Shown here piece after piece: positions 14,415 to 23,301 of a stretch of 31,623 nt of DNA (position 1 is the first letter of the stretch; every line of letters begins with the position of its first letter). The position numbers and the translations under genes were made by a program. The notes under the pieces were generated by a model. That model ran no database searches and was not told the DNA's origin. It saw nothing but the letters and a program-made list of their open reading frames with translations. The stretch is from a virus, in the IMG/VR virus record IMGVR_UViG_3300035701_000175, positions 1 through 31,623 of that record, one strand, 5' to 3'.

Positions 14415-17400
14415 TTTGCTGTAAACCAACTTGAGTCGTAGGATTTGGCGGAGTTTGTGGATTTGCTGGCATCTTCTTCAGATATCCAGGCTGGGCGAAT
14501 GCTGCTTCTTTACCATCGTCAAATTTCACCTTTACTCCAGAAGCGTCAATAGCAATTACGACTCCCTGCTTATTGTTATAACTCGACATCACATCTTGAG
14601 TAGGAACTCCGCTAACTGATATTCTGTCATTAGCTTGGACAGGTATAGATTGTTCTTCAATTGCTATATTTAATGCTTCTTTTATTGATTTGCTCCAAGT
14701 CCTATCATATTCTTTTTGAGCTTTCTTATAGTCTGATGTTGATTTTGCTTTATCATATACTTTATTCACTTTTTTTGCTCTCTTTCTAATTTCTTTGGAA
14801 GTAAGTTCCTGCTCCCTAAATAATCCTATTTCTTCGTCTTTAAAATTAAATTCCGCTTGTTTCTCGGCTTTCCTCTTAGGAGGTCTTGTAAACGTTTTAT
14901 CTGCCCATTTTTTAGTAATATCGTAGGCTTTATCCGAAGACTTTGTCCTATCGTAAATTGTCTTATAATACCCTTGAATTTTCTTTTTGATTGTAGCTCT
15001 TTCTTCGTCTGAAAGGCCTGCCACATTTATAAAGTCGTCTACTAGAGGTTCAACTCCCTTATCGCTTCCGTCAGAAAGCTCTTCTCTGACTACCTGCCCT
15101 CCTGCTAATTTAGGAGGTTCTATACCCATTCCAGAAACAGGAGCTTGAGGATTAAAATCTTCGTCTTTTACTTCTTTTCCCACAGCTCTTAAAGCTCTTC
15201 TAAGATCAAAATCAGAAAATCTTCCGAATGCTTTATTCTTTACATAAACCAAAATTTTGGAAGAATGTTCCCAGTCATTTGTCGATATGTCGTCTAACTT
15301 AGCTCCAAAATTTATCAGTTTCTGGATGAATGAAAAAGCGTTCTTTTGAAGACTTGTATCTACATCGTTAATTGATTTAATTGTATACTTATTTGATGAC
15401 CATTTATCCTGGAACTTCCTTTTCAAATTGTCCAAGGTTTCTTTCTTCATTTCTTTTATCATTTCTGGCTTAAATCCTGTAAGCTTCTTGAAATCTTGTA
15501 AAAGAGATTCATTTACTTTACTTTCATCAACGTGCAATTCAGAAACGTAATCTCCAACCTCAGATTCAAATTGTTTCCATCTTTCAGGTCCTAAAAACTG
15601 CTTGAATTCTTCTGCAGCATATTCCTTGTCATCTTCAAGAGAAGTTATAGAATCTATCGTATAATCTTCTATATAATAATTACCCTGATGCTGGGTACCA
15701 AACTCATGAGAAAAACTTGTATCTTCATAACCTGTCGAGATGTCTGTTATTATAACGATATACTCTTTTCCTTCAAATTTTACGTCTACGTCTCTATCAT
15801 TATCCGAAGGAGGATAACCATGCTTCTCGTAATAATCTTCTTCTCTATATTCCATAGAATCTTCTTCAGTTTCAGAAATAGGAAAGCTCATTTTAACTTT
15901 TTCCTTGCTTAAATAATATTTTTTGTAGCTTTGCATAACGTATTCTAAAGCTTGTTTCCATTTATCTATCGTATCTAAAAGATTAAATTTCTTTACAACA
16001 TGAGGCATAGGAGAGCTGCCGTAGTATCCATGAGACAATTTCCTTATGTATCCGTTACTGTAAATTGTATAATCGTGCTTCTTATATTTTAATGCTACTT
16101 GATTTCTTCTCTTCTGTAAATCTGACGTTACGTCTTTAAACCCCCAACTAATCATAGCCTTATATTCTGGAAGATTTATAATTTCTTCACGGGAAACTGT
16201 AATAGGAAATTTCTTTTTAAATGCTTCTTTTCTTGCTACATCTATTCCTGTCCTTTCTTCTCTTCCCATCGGTTTGAATATAGAACTTTCGCTCCAACCG
16301 CACTCAGGACATTCTCCATTTTTAAGTTTTACTTCGCAATCTGGGCATTCGGCAGTAGAAACAGCTTCTGCAAGTTGGTCTGGCGTCTCTTCTTTATTAT
16401 ATTCAGCTTCAGCAGCCTCAGCTTGTTTTATCAATCTATTCATAATCATTTTACCTGAGCCAGAATCAGCAAGAACACTTTTTATCTCGTCAGGAGATAA
16501 TTTAACAGCATATCTCTGAACTAAAGGAGTTAAATGTTGTTTCTCTGGAGGAATGTGAGAAATAAACTTTTTGAATACTCCAGGGCCAGCGAGCATATCA
16601 CGTGTCTCGTTACCTAATTCTTCTCCTCCCATTTCAGGTTCATGTTCTTTATATAGAGAAAGCCACTCATATATTCCTTTGACAACCTCATGAACTAGAT
16701 AGGGGAACGTAACAGCACGAGCTTTAATGACGTATGTATCACCTTCAGGTTTTACTTCCTCTGAGCCAGCTTTAGCTTCACCAGAAGCAGCAGCCATCTT
16801 TTCAATACCGTCAGGAGTAATCCAATATCCTATTTGAGCAAGAGAAGCAAGAATCCCGTAAATTGTCGGGAGTGTCTTATCTATGCCTTCAAGCTTTTCT
16901 TTAATCATATTGAATAAATATAGTTTATGTGAAGCTCCGCCTGTAGTTAATAAATTAGCGAAACGTCTTTGAATTGCTTCGACAGAAGTAGCTTCAATAT
17001 CAGACATTTGATCGAAAATATCTTGGTTAATCTCTTCAGCTTGAGAAAGTTCACCTTCCTCAGGTTCATTTGAAACATGTGCGGATAAATCAGGTTCTTC
17101 TAATTTTGCGTCTATCTTTAAATCACCTGAAGTTATCGCTTTTTCTACCATCTTGAATTCTGCAGATTGTAATGGAAGCATAACAGCCCATTCTTCAAAA
17201 TGACGCTTGTGCCTCTGTTCGATACTTCTAGCTTTCTGTAACGACTGCATCAATAATTGAATTAAAGAAGGAAGATTACTTTCTTGGACCTTCATCCCGG
17301 TATAAGACTCTATTTTTGAGATCAAGTCTGTATACTCGTTGCTAGTTATCTTAGTCAAATAAGATTCTTCTGTATCGCTAAGTTGAGGCAGTAATTTATT

Positions 17401-17472
17401 AAGAGTCGGATCACCTTTTTTAATCCAGTCTAATTTTGAAGGATGGACGATATCTGGTTTAAACTCTGCCAT
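14407..17472 (-). CDS. Large multidomain protein with zinc ribbon and motif copy, 1021 aa
   Basis: Residues 1-350 are mainly helical, with FPYLVHEVVKGIYEWLSLY near 256-274. Residues 376-391 form a zinc ribbon (CPDC ... CPEC). Immediately after, at 397-402, is a diverged motif copy SIFKPMGREE (Ser for Asp). Residues 430-520 hold INLPEYKAMISWGF and YTIYSNGYIRKLS ... VVKKFNLLDT, a domain shared with the 393-aa protein at 25017-26198. Residues 560-660 look alpha/beta, 665-770 helical, 820-940 highly basic and coiled, and 945-1000 an SH3-like beta segment (NDRISVSGV ... GVKVKFDDGKEAAF). AGGAG lies 8 nt before the ATG. Function unknown; probably a virion-associated multidomain protein. Confidence 0.65.
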   Translation of the reverse strand: MAEFKPDIVHPSKLDWIKKGDPTLNKLLPQLSDTEESYLTKITSNEYTDLISKIESYTGMKVQESNLPSLIQLLMQSLQKARSIEQRHKRHFEEWAVMLPLQSAEFKMVEKAITSGDLKIDAKLEEPDLSAHVSNEPEEGELSQAEEINQDIFDQMSDIEATSVEAIQRRFANLLTTGGASHKLYLFNMIKEKLEGIDKTLPTIYGILASLAQIGYWITPDGIEKMAAASGEAKAGSEEVKPEGDTYVIKARAVTFPYLVHEVVKGIYEWLSLYKEHEPEMGGEELGNETRDMLAGPGVFKKFISHIPPEKQHLTPLVQRYAVKLSPDEIKSVLADSGSGKMIMNRLIKQAEAAEAEYNKEETPDQLAEAVSTAECPDCEVKLKNGECPECGWSESSIFKPMGREERTGIDVARKEAFKKKFPITVSREEIINLPEYKAMISWGFKDVTSDLQKRRNQVALKYKKHDYTIYSNGYIRKLSHGYYGSSPMPHVVKKFNLLDTIDKWKQALEYVMQSYKKYYLSKEKVKMSFPISETEEDSMEYREEDYYEKHGYPPSDNDRDVDVKFEGKEYIVIITDISTGYEDTSFSHEFGTQHQGNYYIEDYTIDSITSLEDDKEYAAEEFKQFLGPERWKQFESEVGDYVSELHVDESKVNESLLQDFKKLTGFKPEMIKEMKKETLDNLKRKFQDKWSSNKYTIKSINDVDTSLQKNAFSFIQKLINFGAKLDDISTNDWEHSSKILVYVKNKAFGRFSDFDLRRALRAVGKEVKDEDFNPQAPVSGMGIEPPKLAGGQVVREELSDGSDKGVEPLVDDFINVAGLSDEERATIKKKIQGYYKTIYDRTKSSDKAYDITKKWADKTFTRPPKRKAEKQAEFNFKDEEIGLFREQELTSKEIRKRAKKVNKVYDKAKSTSDYKKAQKEYDRTWSKSIKEALNIAIEEQSIPVQANDRISVSGVPTQDVMSSYNNKQGVVIAIDASGVKVKFDDGKEAAFAQPGYLKKMPANPQTPPNPTTQVGLQQNG

Positions 17473-18604
17473 TTGTACGGCTCCTCATAAAAAGGTCTAT
17501 ATCTCTTTTTGCTTTTGGTTTAGGCTGAATTCCAGGAGTTGGACTTAAAGGAGATCTTTTAGGTTTAGTAGTAGGCTCAGTTGTAGGTTCTGTTTCGGTT
17601 CCAGGTTCTGCTGTAGTCGTCTGTTCCTCTTCTATATCATCGTCTCCTTCTTCCCCTACTTCGTCTGCTCCAATTATTTCATTTGCAAGTTGTTTAATAA
17701 TTTCTGCTTTATCTCCTAAATTAATCCCTTTCTCGTCTGCCCAACTAAGAACTAAATCGTCATCTATCGGATCTAATCTACCTGACTCGTCGTAATAGTC
17801 TACTAATTTTCCTGCTAAGGCGTAATCTTCGTCAGATTGTTCTAATTTAATTCCTTTTTCCTCTAGCAATCTAGTTATCGATTCTAATTTAACTTTCTCA
17901 GGAAGCAAGTCTGCATATTGAGGATCTTTGGTAATTCGCTTTCTTAATTTACCTAAAGACCTGCTAATCATTTTGTTTATTCCCATCCTAGTCATTCCTG
18001 TAATCATCGAAATTTCTTCTACAGAAAGAGGTTGATTTTCTGAAAGTTTCTTAGCGATCGTTATAATTTTCAAATCTCTTGTATTAGGAACATAATCTGG
18101 ATTATTAAAGTACCTTTCAATCCTATCAAGCTCCTTGTTAATATTTAATGCTTTGTCGAATCCTTTAGTAGTTAAAAAGTCTTCTTTAATCCCAGAAAGA
18201 TTTTTGAAATCTGGCAAAATAGATTCAGGAACTCCAAAATTTTTCATTTTCTTTTCTCCCAATTTTTCTTTTTGCGGAACAGGCATAGCAAAATCTATTG
18301 ATTCATCTCGATAAGAGACAGGATAATCAAGTCCATGTTCATCGATAAAATCTTCAGCTGCTTCTCTAGTCGAAAAATAACGAGGTTCTTGTCTAGTTTC
18401 ATCTGCACTCGTTGCGATCCAAGCTCTGAAAGCAAAGTCTCCATCTTCAAGAGGCTCATTCGTATCGAAATATTCATATTGTCCTGCTGAATCATAACCT
18501 ATTTGAACTTCTTCTATATCGTATTTTTTACGTCTTTCTTTATCTTTTTTTTCAGCAGATTTTAATTCATTACCTTTCATAGGCTTAAAAATATCTTCTT
18601 TCAC
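17459..18604 (-). CDS. Motif-bearing HTH-like protein with Thr/Pro tail, 381 aa
   Basis: GTG start at 18604 in a TAAGTG junction, with GGGGAG 9 nt upstream. The protein opens directly with MKEDIFKPMKGNELKSAEKK, one intact copy of the recurring motif at residues 4-9. Residues 35-110 form a small domain with an EPRYFSTREAAEDFIDEHG segment. Residues 165-225 contain an HTH-like stretch (LSVEEISMITGMTRMGINKM) preceded by DYVPNTRDLKIITIAKKL; the same arrangement recurs in the 885-aa protein encoded just upstream. Residues 320-365 are an acidic then Thr/Glu/Pro-rich linker. DNA binding is suggested by the HTH-like spacing but not proven. Confidence 0.65.
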   Translation of the reverse strand: MKEDIFKPMKGNELKSAEKKDKERRKKYDIEEVQIGYDSAGQYEYFDTNEPLEDGDFAFRAWIATSADETRQEPRYFSTREAAEDFIDEHGLDYPVSYRDESIDFAMPVPQKEKLGEKKMKNFGVPESILPDFKNLSGIKEDFLTTKGFDKALNINKELDRIERYFNNPDYVPNTRDLKIITIAKKLSENQPLSVEEISMITGMTRMGINKMISRSLGKLRKRITKDPQYADLLPEKVKLESITRLLEEKGIKLEQSDEDYALAGKLVDYYDESGRLDPIDDDLVLSWADEKGINLGDKAEIIKQLANEIIGADEVGEEGDDDIEEEQTTTAEPGTETEPTTEPTTKPKRSPLSPTPGIQPKPKAKRDIDLFMRSRTNGRV

Positions 18605-21262
18605 TTATTTCAACTCCCCTAATTCAGGTCCTACTGATTTAATAAACTTCTTACCTAATTTGTAGGCTGCTATACCGACTAACGCTGCGGCACCTAGCCC
18701 TACAAGTTTCTCTGTATCTGTCTTTTCAATCTTCTTTACTAGATTAGTTACATCTTTACCTTTATCTTCTTCTACAGTCTTTCTTTCCTCAATCTTTTTT
18801 CCACACTTTTTACATTGGTACCATTCATCTTGATAATCTTCTGAATGTTGCAAGTTTACTTCTTTAGATCCGCATCCAGGGCAAGTTTCAAGATCTTCTA
18901 TAGTCGTTTCTTCTAGATCAGCATCAAAATCTTGAGTTTCCTCATCTTCCTCTAATGGTGCCCCATATTTCGCCCATTCTTTACCTTGAGGAGTCTTCTT
19001 AAAAGATTGCTTTGCTTTAGACGTAGCCTTGTATGCTCCCATTCTTGTCATGTTGGTTAAATAAGCTAATTCTTCGTCAGAAAATTCTATTGATTTACCT
19101 TCATCTTTATCAAGCATCTTGTAGAAGATGCTTTGGATAATAAGATCCTTTTTAGTAGGGATCCAATCAGGATCATTCATATCTTTATTAATTCTTGCTG
19201 TTTCTCTATTTATAAGCTTTCTTGCTTCAATATAGCCGATTTTATTTAAATCTGAAGCTTCATTTACTTCGTCTGCTTCAAAATGTTCCATCCAATAAAC
19301 TAATGCCTCTCGAGCTTCTTGTTTAGATAAGTTAAAATCTCTTTCAATATAAGCTCCGGCACCAAACATATTGGTTGCTCCAGACGTTCTAAGATCATTC
19401 AAATAACTAGAAATTTCTGCTTGACTAACTCCTCCTGAATACGTTTTATTGGAGTCAGTTCCCTCTTCTATATTACCCTTGTTCCAACCGCTTACTGACA
19501 TTGGTTTATGGTCGCAACCATGATATTCATTATCACATTGTTTACACGAAACTATCCAATCTCCAGTATAGTAACCTTTAAAGTTCCCAGAAGTCGCTTT
19601 TTTTCCAGTATTATATATTTTTGCTTCACCGCCACATTTCTTACATTTTGCAAGCTTTTCATTTAATTCATTATCATCTTGGCATCCACATTGACAATTT
19701 GGATCGGTTCCTTTACAACATTCTCCAGTCTTGCATGAAGAACATTTTTTCTTAGGATGAGCTCCCCATATACTTCCTGAAAACTCGTTTGGTTTAATTT
19801 TAGTTTCTGCTTCATCAGCCTCAGGAGGTAAATCTGAAGGAACATCTTCTTCTGGAGATTCTAAAGGCTCTTTAGTCACTAATGTCTTCTCAGAATATAA
19901 TATACTCTCTATTTTCTTTTTTACTTCTTCTAGATTGTCTCCGAATACTTTACTTATATATTCAGCAGTATTATCAATATCGGACTGACTTACTTTACCA
20001 GACCTCTTTAACAGAACATTGTTTACTATAGATTCTATATGGTCTTCGCCTTCTTTTAGATTCATTGAGCACTCGTACAGCTGTTGGTTAAGAGTCTTAG
20101 ATGAGAGCATATAAAAATCTTCTTTAATTCCTTCGTATAAGCCGCCTTGGTATCTTTGAGTTAAAGGATCTTGTTCTACGTATTCATTCTTAGGAAGATC
20201 TTCATAAGTCTCAACTTCTTCCATATCATCGTCTGCCCCAATCATTTTTCTTGAACCAGCACCTGGCAATTTTCCGATTCCATGCTTGGCCATAAGTTCA
20301 TTAATTGCTACCATCATATCTATAATATTGGCATCACGATATTGTCTTACAAATTTTGAAGCTTCTTTCTGAGGAACTCCAAATTGAGAAAGCAACTGTA
20401 CTGTTCCTACATCAATTTTTTTTCTCATTTCTGGGGTTTCAGATTTTGCTATGATTTCTGCTGCTTGTTGCGGGGATGTACCGAAAAGTTTTGTAAGTAT
20501 AGCTGTAAGAGCTTTTTTGTTTATATCTGTTCTGACTGCTGGTAATTGATCTACTATTTCAGGTTCATGGACAGGAGTTAACTGTTCGAATAGACTTCTT
20601 GCTTCGTCCATCGGTAAATCTTCATAAGCTTTGATCTCTTTCTTTAATTTAAGACCAGTTTTACCTGTAGTTTCTTCACCTAATTTTTTTTTTTCTCTTC
20701 CTTCTTTAATTAATTCTGAAGGTTTAAATGGCAATCTTTCCTTAGTAATATTATTCCTTGCGATATATTTGTCGCAAACTTTATCCCTTCCTAAAACTAT
20801 ATAGTGATTTCCTTTATCATCTCTAGCCTTATCTCCTATATCGAACAAAGGTTTAGATACAACAGAAGGAATTTCTATTTCTACAGGTTTAGGTTGAACT
20901 ATTGGTTTAGGCTCTGCCGGTTTAGGCTCTACCGGTTTAGGCTCTACCGGTTTAGGCTCTCTTAAAATTGGCCTTCTAATTGGAGACTCCGTTAACAACC
21001 CGACTTTAGTTTTATTTTCAAGAAGAATATTCTTACTTCTTATGAAATGAGCTTCTGAAATAAATAATTGATTTGCATTTCTCTCATCACAGTAAGCTTT
21101 ACATATATTCTTGACGTCGTGAACAGATTCTGACCAATCTCTTTCGTTCACGCATAAAATCTTGTTTTCTGCTAATTGTTTTTTGATATAAAGAATAGAA
21201 CCGTGGGAATGGGAATAAGTCTTATCATAGACTATAGTGCCTAAGTACAATTGATCTTTCAT
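18605..21262 (-). CDS. Multidomain zinc-ribbon protein with C-terminal membrane helix, 885 aa
   Basis: Residues 101-125 are an EPKPV/A repeat linker. Residues 137-185 form a beta-rich segment (FDIGDKARDDKGNHYIVLGRD). Residues 250-330 are helical. Residues 507-527 are Cys-rich (CSSC, CC, CQCGC). Residues 540-595 fit a Lar-like zinc ribbon (CKKCGGEAKIY ... WIVSCKQC ... SGWNKG). Residues 612-660 contain SYLNDLRTSGATNMFGAGAY and EAREALVYWMEHF, a phage domain I recall but cannot name. Residues 698-757 hold the HTH-like segment shared with the 381-aa protein. Residues 794-822 form another ribbon (CPGC ... CKKC). Residues 853-869 are a probable membrane helix. AAAGAGGA precedes the ATG. Overall function unknown. 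Confidence 0.65.
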   Translation of the reverse strand: MKDQLYLGTIVYDKTYSHSHGSILYIKKQLAENKILCVNERDWSESVHDVKNICKAYCDERNANQLFISEAHFIRSKNILLENKTKVGLLTESPIRRPILREPKPVEPKPVEPKPAEPKPIVQPKPVEIEIPSVVSKPLFDIGDKARDDKGNHYIVLGRDKVCDKYIARNNITKERLPFKPSELIKEGREKKKLGEETTGKTGLKLKKEIKAYEDLPMDEARSLFEQLTPVHEPEIVDQLPAVRTDINKKALTAILTKLFGTSPQQAAEIIAKSETPEMRKKIDVGTVQLLSQFGVPQKEASKFVRQYRDANIIDMMVAINELMAKHGIGKLPGAGSRKMIGADDDMEEVETYEDLPKNEYVEQDPLTQRYQGGLYEGIKEDFYMLSSKTLNQQLYECSMNLKEGEDHIESIVNNVLLKRSGKVSQSDIDNTAEYISKVFGDNLEEVKKKIESILYSEKTLVTKEPLESPEEDVPSDLPPEADEAETKIKPNEFSGSIWGAHPKKKCSSCKTGECCKGTDPNCQCGCQDDNELNEKLAKCKKCGGEAKIYNTGKKATSGNFKGYYTGDWIVSCKQCDNEYHGCDHKPMSVSGWNKGNIEEGTDSNKTYSGGVSQAEISSYLNDLRTSGATNMFGAGAYIERDFNLSKQEAREALVYWMEHFEADEVNEASDLNKIGYIEARKLINRETARINKDMNDPDWIPTKKDLIIQSIFYKMLDKDEGKSIEFSDEELAYLTNMTRMGAYKATSKAKQSFKKTPQGKEWAKYGAPLEEDEETQDFDADLEETTIEDLETCPGCGSKEVNLQHSEDYQDEWYQCKKCGKKIEERKTVEEDKGKDVTNLVKKIEKTDTEKLVGLGAAALVGIAAYKLGKKFIKSVGPELGELK
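20904..20963 (-). repeat. 15-bp tandem repeat, four units
   Basis: Four units of GGTTTAGGCTCTACC (plus strand), units two and three identical and the last diverging at its end, encode the Glu-Pro-Lys-Pro-Val/Ala linker of the 885-aa protein. Confidence 0.9.
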
Positions 21263-21280
21263 CTAGTTATCCTCTTTTTA

Positions 21281-21296
21281 GTAGGTTAATACCTAC
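21281..21296 (-). other. Small perfect hairpin in the 38-nt gap before the 885-aa gene
   Basis: GTAGGT-ATTA-ACCTAC on the minus strand gives a 6-bp stem with tetraloop between the CCA-adding enzyme stop codon and the ribosome site of the 885-aa gene. There is no U-tract, so it is not a terminator; it could be a processing or stability element. Confidence 0.45.
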
Positions 21297-21300
21297 GACT

Positions 21301-23301
21301 TTAATAGATATTTAGTATATAATCTTTTATCGCGTCTATATCTTCTATGTCTATGCTGTTCTCAATAATCCAATCAACTGTCTTCTGTATAATATCTCCG
21401 ACTTCTTTAGAAGGTTTCTCTATTCCTCTCAGTTCCATAACCCATTTACCGTTAACTACCTTCCTTATTGCTTCTAACGATTTCTTACCTTCATACTCCT
21501 TAGTTAACTGTTCAATCTTATCCATAAGAGCCTTCCATTCTTCTGGATCGAACAAGTGCATTCTAGCTGCTGAATCTGCATAAGCCACATTTTTCAATAC
21601 TTCCCAATGATCGTGTTTTATCAGATTAAGAACCTTGTTATTCGACATGTGCATCATATCAGGAATCTTCATGTGGTTTACTGTAGAAAATATTAAAGCT
21701 TCCCTTGTCTTGTTGTCCATCTTTAATCTGTCGGCTATCTGATTTATGACCTCTACGCCTTCCTCGGCATGGTTTATATAAGAAATCTTATCTCCTTCTT
21801 TCTTGTGAGTCCTGGGCTTTCCTACGTCATGCAGCAATATAGCCAGGTTGATTAGAGGATCTTTAATTGTATTCTTCTTCAACGCTTCCATGGTATGTTG
21901 AAGAACCCCACCCTCTGGATGGTATTCTGGAGAATGCTCATATTTTTCCATTTCCATAACTTCAGGAAGGATATGCTGTAGAAGACCAGTATCCTTTAAT
22001 ATCTGAAGAGCATAAGCGAATCTATCTCCTGATTGCTTGGCCATTCCTATAATCTCTTTCATTATCCTTTCAGGAGCGATATTCTTTATCTTCTCAGAAT
22101 GAGCTGACATTGCTGCCTTCGTCTCAGGATGTATTTCATACCCCATTCTAGAAGCAAATCTTGCAGCCCTCAGCATTCTTAGATAATCTTCTCCAAATCT
22201 CTTGTGAGGGTCTCCAACAGTCCTGAGCATCTTGTTCTTTATATCTCCCATCCCTGAGAAGTGATCGATGATATTACCTCTCTGGTCTAATCCCATGGCG
22301 TTGATTGTAAAATCTCTTCTTTCTACGTCAGTCTCGAAGCTTACTCCTATATCTACTTTCTCGGGGCGTCTTCCGTCAAGATATGCTCCGTCTGATCTGA
22401 ACTGTGCTACTTCAAATGTATGGCCTGCATACTTTACTCCAATTATTCCGAACGTTTCAGCCTTTCCTATATCGTAAGTCTCAAACATCTTTTGGATTTC
22501 TGCTATAGGAACATTTGTAGCTATATCAACGTCATCTGGATCTTTTTCTCCAGTAACTATATCTCTCACAGCTCCGCCTACGATATAAGCTTTTCCTTTC
22601 GTATTTAACTTCTCTAATATCTCTATTGAAGCTTTAATCATAGGATTTCTATTCACGTAACCTTCCCAGTCTGAAACTGCTTCTTCATTTAAAATGCATT
22701 CTCTCATTTGCGGTAGCTCTATTCCGTATTGGCCTAAATTAAGTTTGTTTATTACTTCCTCGGCTTTATTCCTTCCCCAACCGTAGGCTATATCTAAAAT
22801 CAGGTCCTTTAATTTATCTATAGAAAGATTTCTTATTGTACCGACTTCAAATTTTATATTGTTTGAAAGAGATGTTATTTCCTTTATTTTATTGTCGTAT
22901 TCTGATTTTGAAATCTCGTCGTTACCCATAGGGTGGAATAAGTCTTCATTAGTAATCTGATTATAATTAAAATCTCCGTTGACTATCAAAAGTGTATACA
23001 GTTGTAGATAAGTGTCTACATTATATACTTTACCTTTATATGTAATCTTATTGAATTTATGGAGCAACCTTAATAAAGCGCTTCTTATATTCCTGCTTCT
23101 AATCTTGGCTTTATATTCAGCGGTATCTTTAGGGAACCACACCTCAAAAGTGTGCTTTGGATATTTCTGCTCAGGATCAGTAACAACTTCTGGCTCAGAG
23201 ACAGGCTTGCCTTTAGTAAACTGGGCAAACATCTTCTCCATGTCGTCTACCGCCATCTCAAAAAGTAAATTAATCTTCTTTATTAATCTGTCTGTCTTCA
23301 T
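21301..23301 (-). CDS. cca: CCA-adding tRNA nucleotidyltransferase with 220-residue N-terminal extension
   Basis: The catalytic part starts near residue 222. It has the class II nucleotidyltransferase signature GGAVRDIVTG with DVD (Asp257, Asp259), RRDFTINAMGLD (328-339), EDYLRMLRAARF (371-382), then an HD phosphohydrolase-type domain (LHDVGK at 490-495, His511). Such enzymes build or repair the 3'-CCA of tRNAs; the HD domain gives phosphatase/phosphodiesterase activity in some bacterial forms. Usual length is about 400 aa; here it is 666. The extension begins with a basic helix ending NLLFE and contains a diverged motif copy NEDLFHPMGNDE (119-130), linking the enzyme to the neighbouring motif proteins. 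The ATG follows the upstream TAG directly, without a clear ribosome site. Confidence 0.94.
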   Translation of the reverse strand: MKTDRLIKKINLLFEMAVDDMEKMFAQFTKGKPVSEPEVVTDPEQKYPKHTFEVWFPKDTAEYKAKIRSRNIRSALLRLLHKFNKITYKGKVYNVDTYLQLYTLLIVNGDFNYNQITNEDLFHPMGNDEISKSEYDNKIKEITSLSNNIKFEVGTIRNLSIDKLKDLILDIAYGWGRNKAEEVINKLNLGQYGIELPQMRECILNEEAVSDWEGYVNRNPMIKASIEILEKLNTKGKAYIVGGAVRDIVTGEKDPDDVDIATNVPIAEIQKMFETYDIGKAETFGIIGVKYAGHTFEVAQFRSDGAYLDGRRPEKVDIGVSFETDVERRDFTINAMGLDQRGNIIDHFSGMGDIKNKMLRTVGDPHKRFGEDYLRMLRAARFASRMGYEIHPETKAAMSAHSEKIKNIAPERIMKEIIGMAKQSGDRFAYALQILKDTGLLQHILPEVMEMEKYEHSPEYHPEGGVLQHTMEALKKNTIKDPLINLAILLHDVGKPRTHKKEGDKISYINHAEEGVEVINQIADRLKMDNKTREALIFSTVNHMKIPDMMHMSNNKVLNLIKHDHWEVLKNVAYADSAARMHLFDPEEWKALMDKIEQLTKEYEGKKSLEAIRKVVNGKWVMELRGIEKPSKEVGDIIQKTVDWIIENSIDIEDIDAIKDYILNIY

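Noticed and set aside
16992-17021. DIFDQMSDIE in the 1021-aa protein as another motif copy
   Set aside because: It lacks the Pro and the preceding hydrophobic-x-Glu and lies in a helical region, so it is probably chance. It is not in the count of 22.
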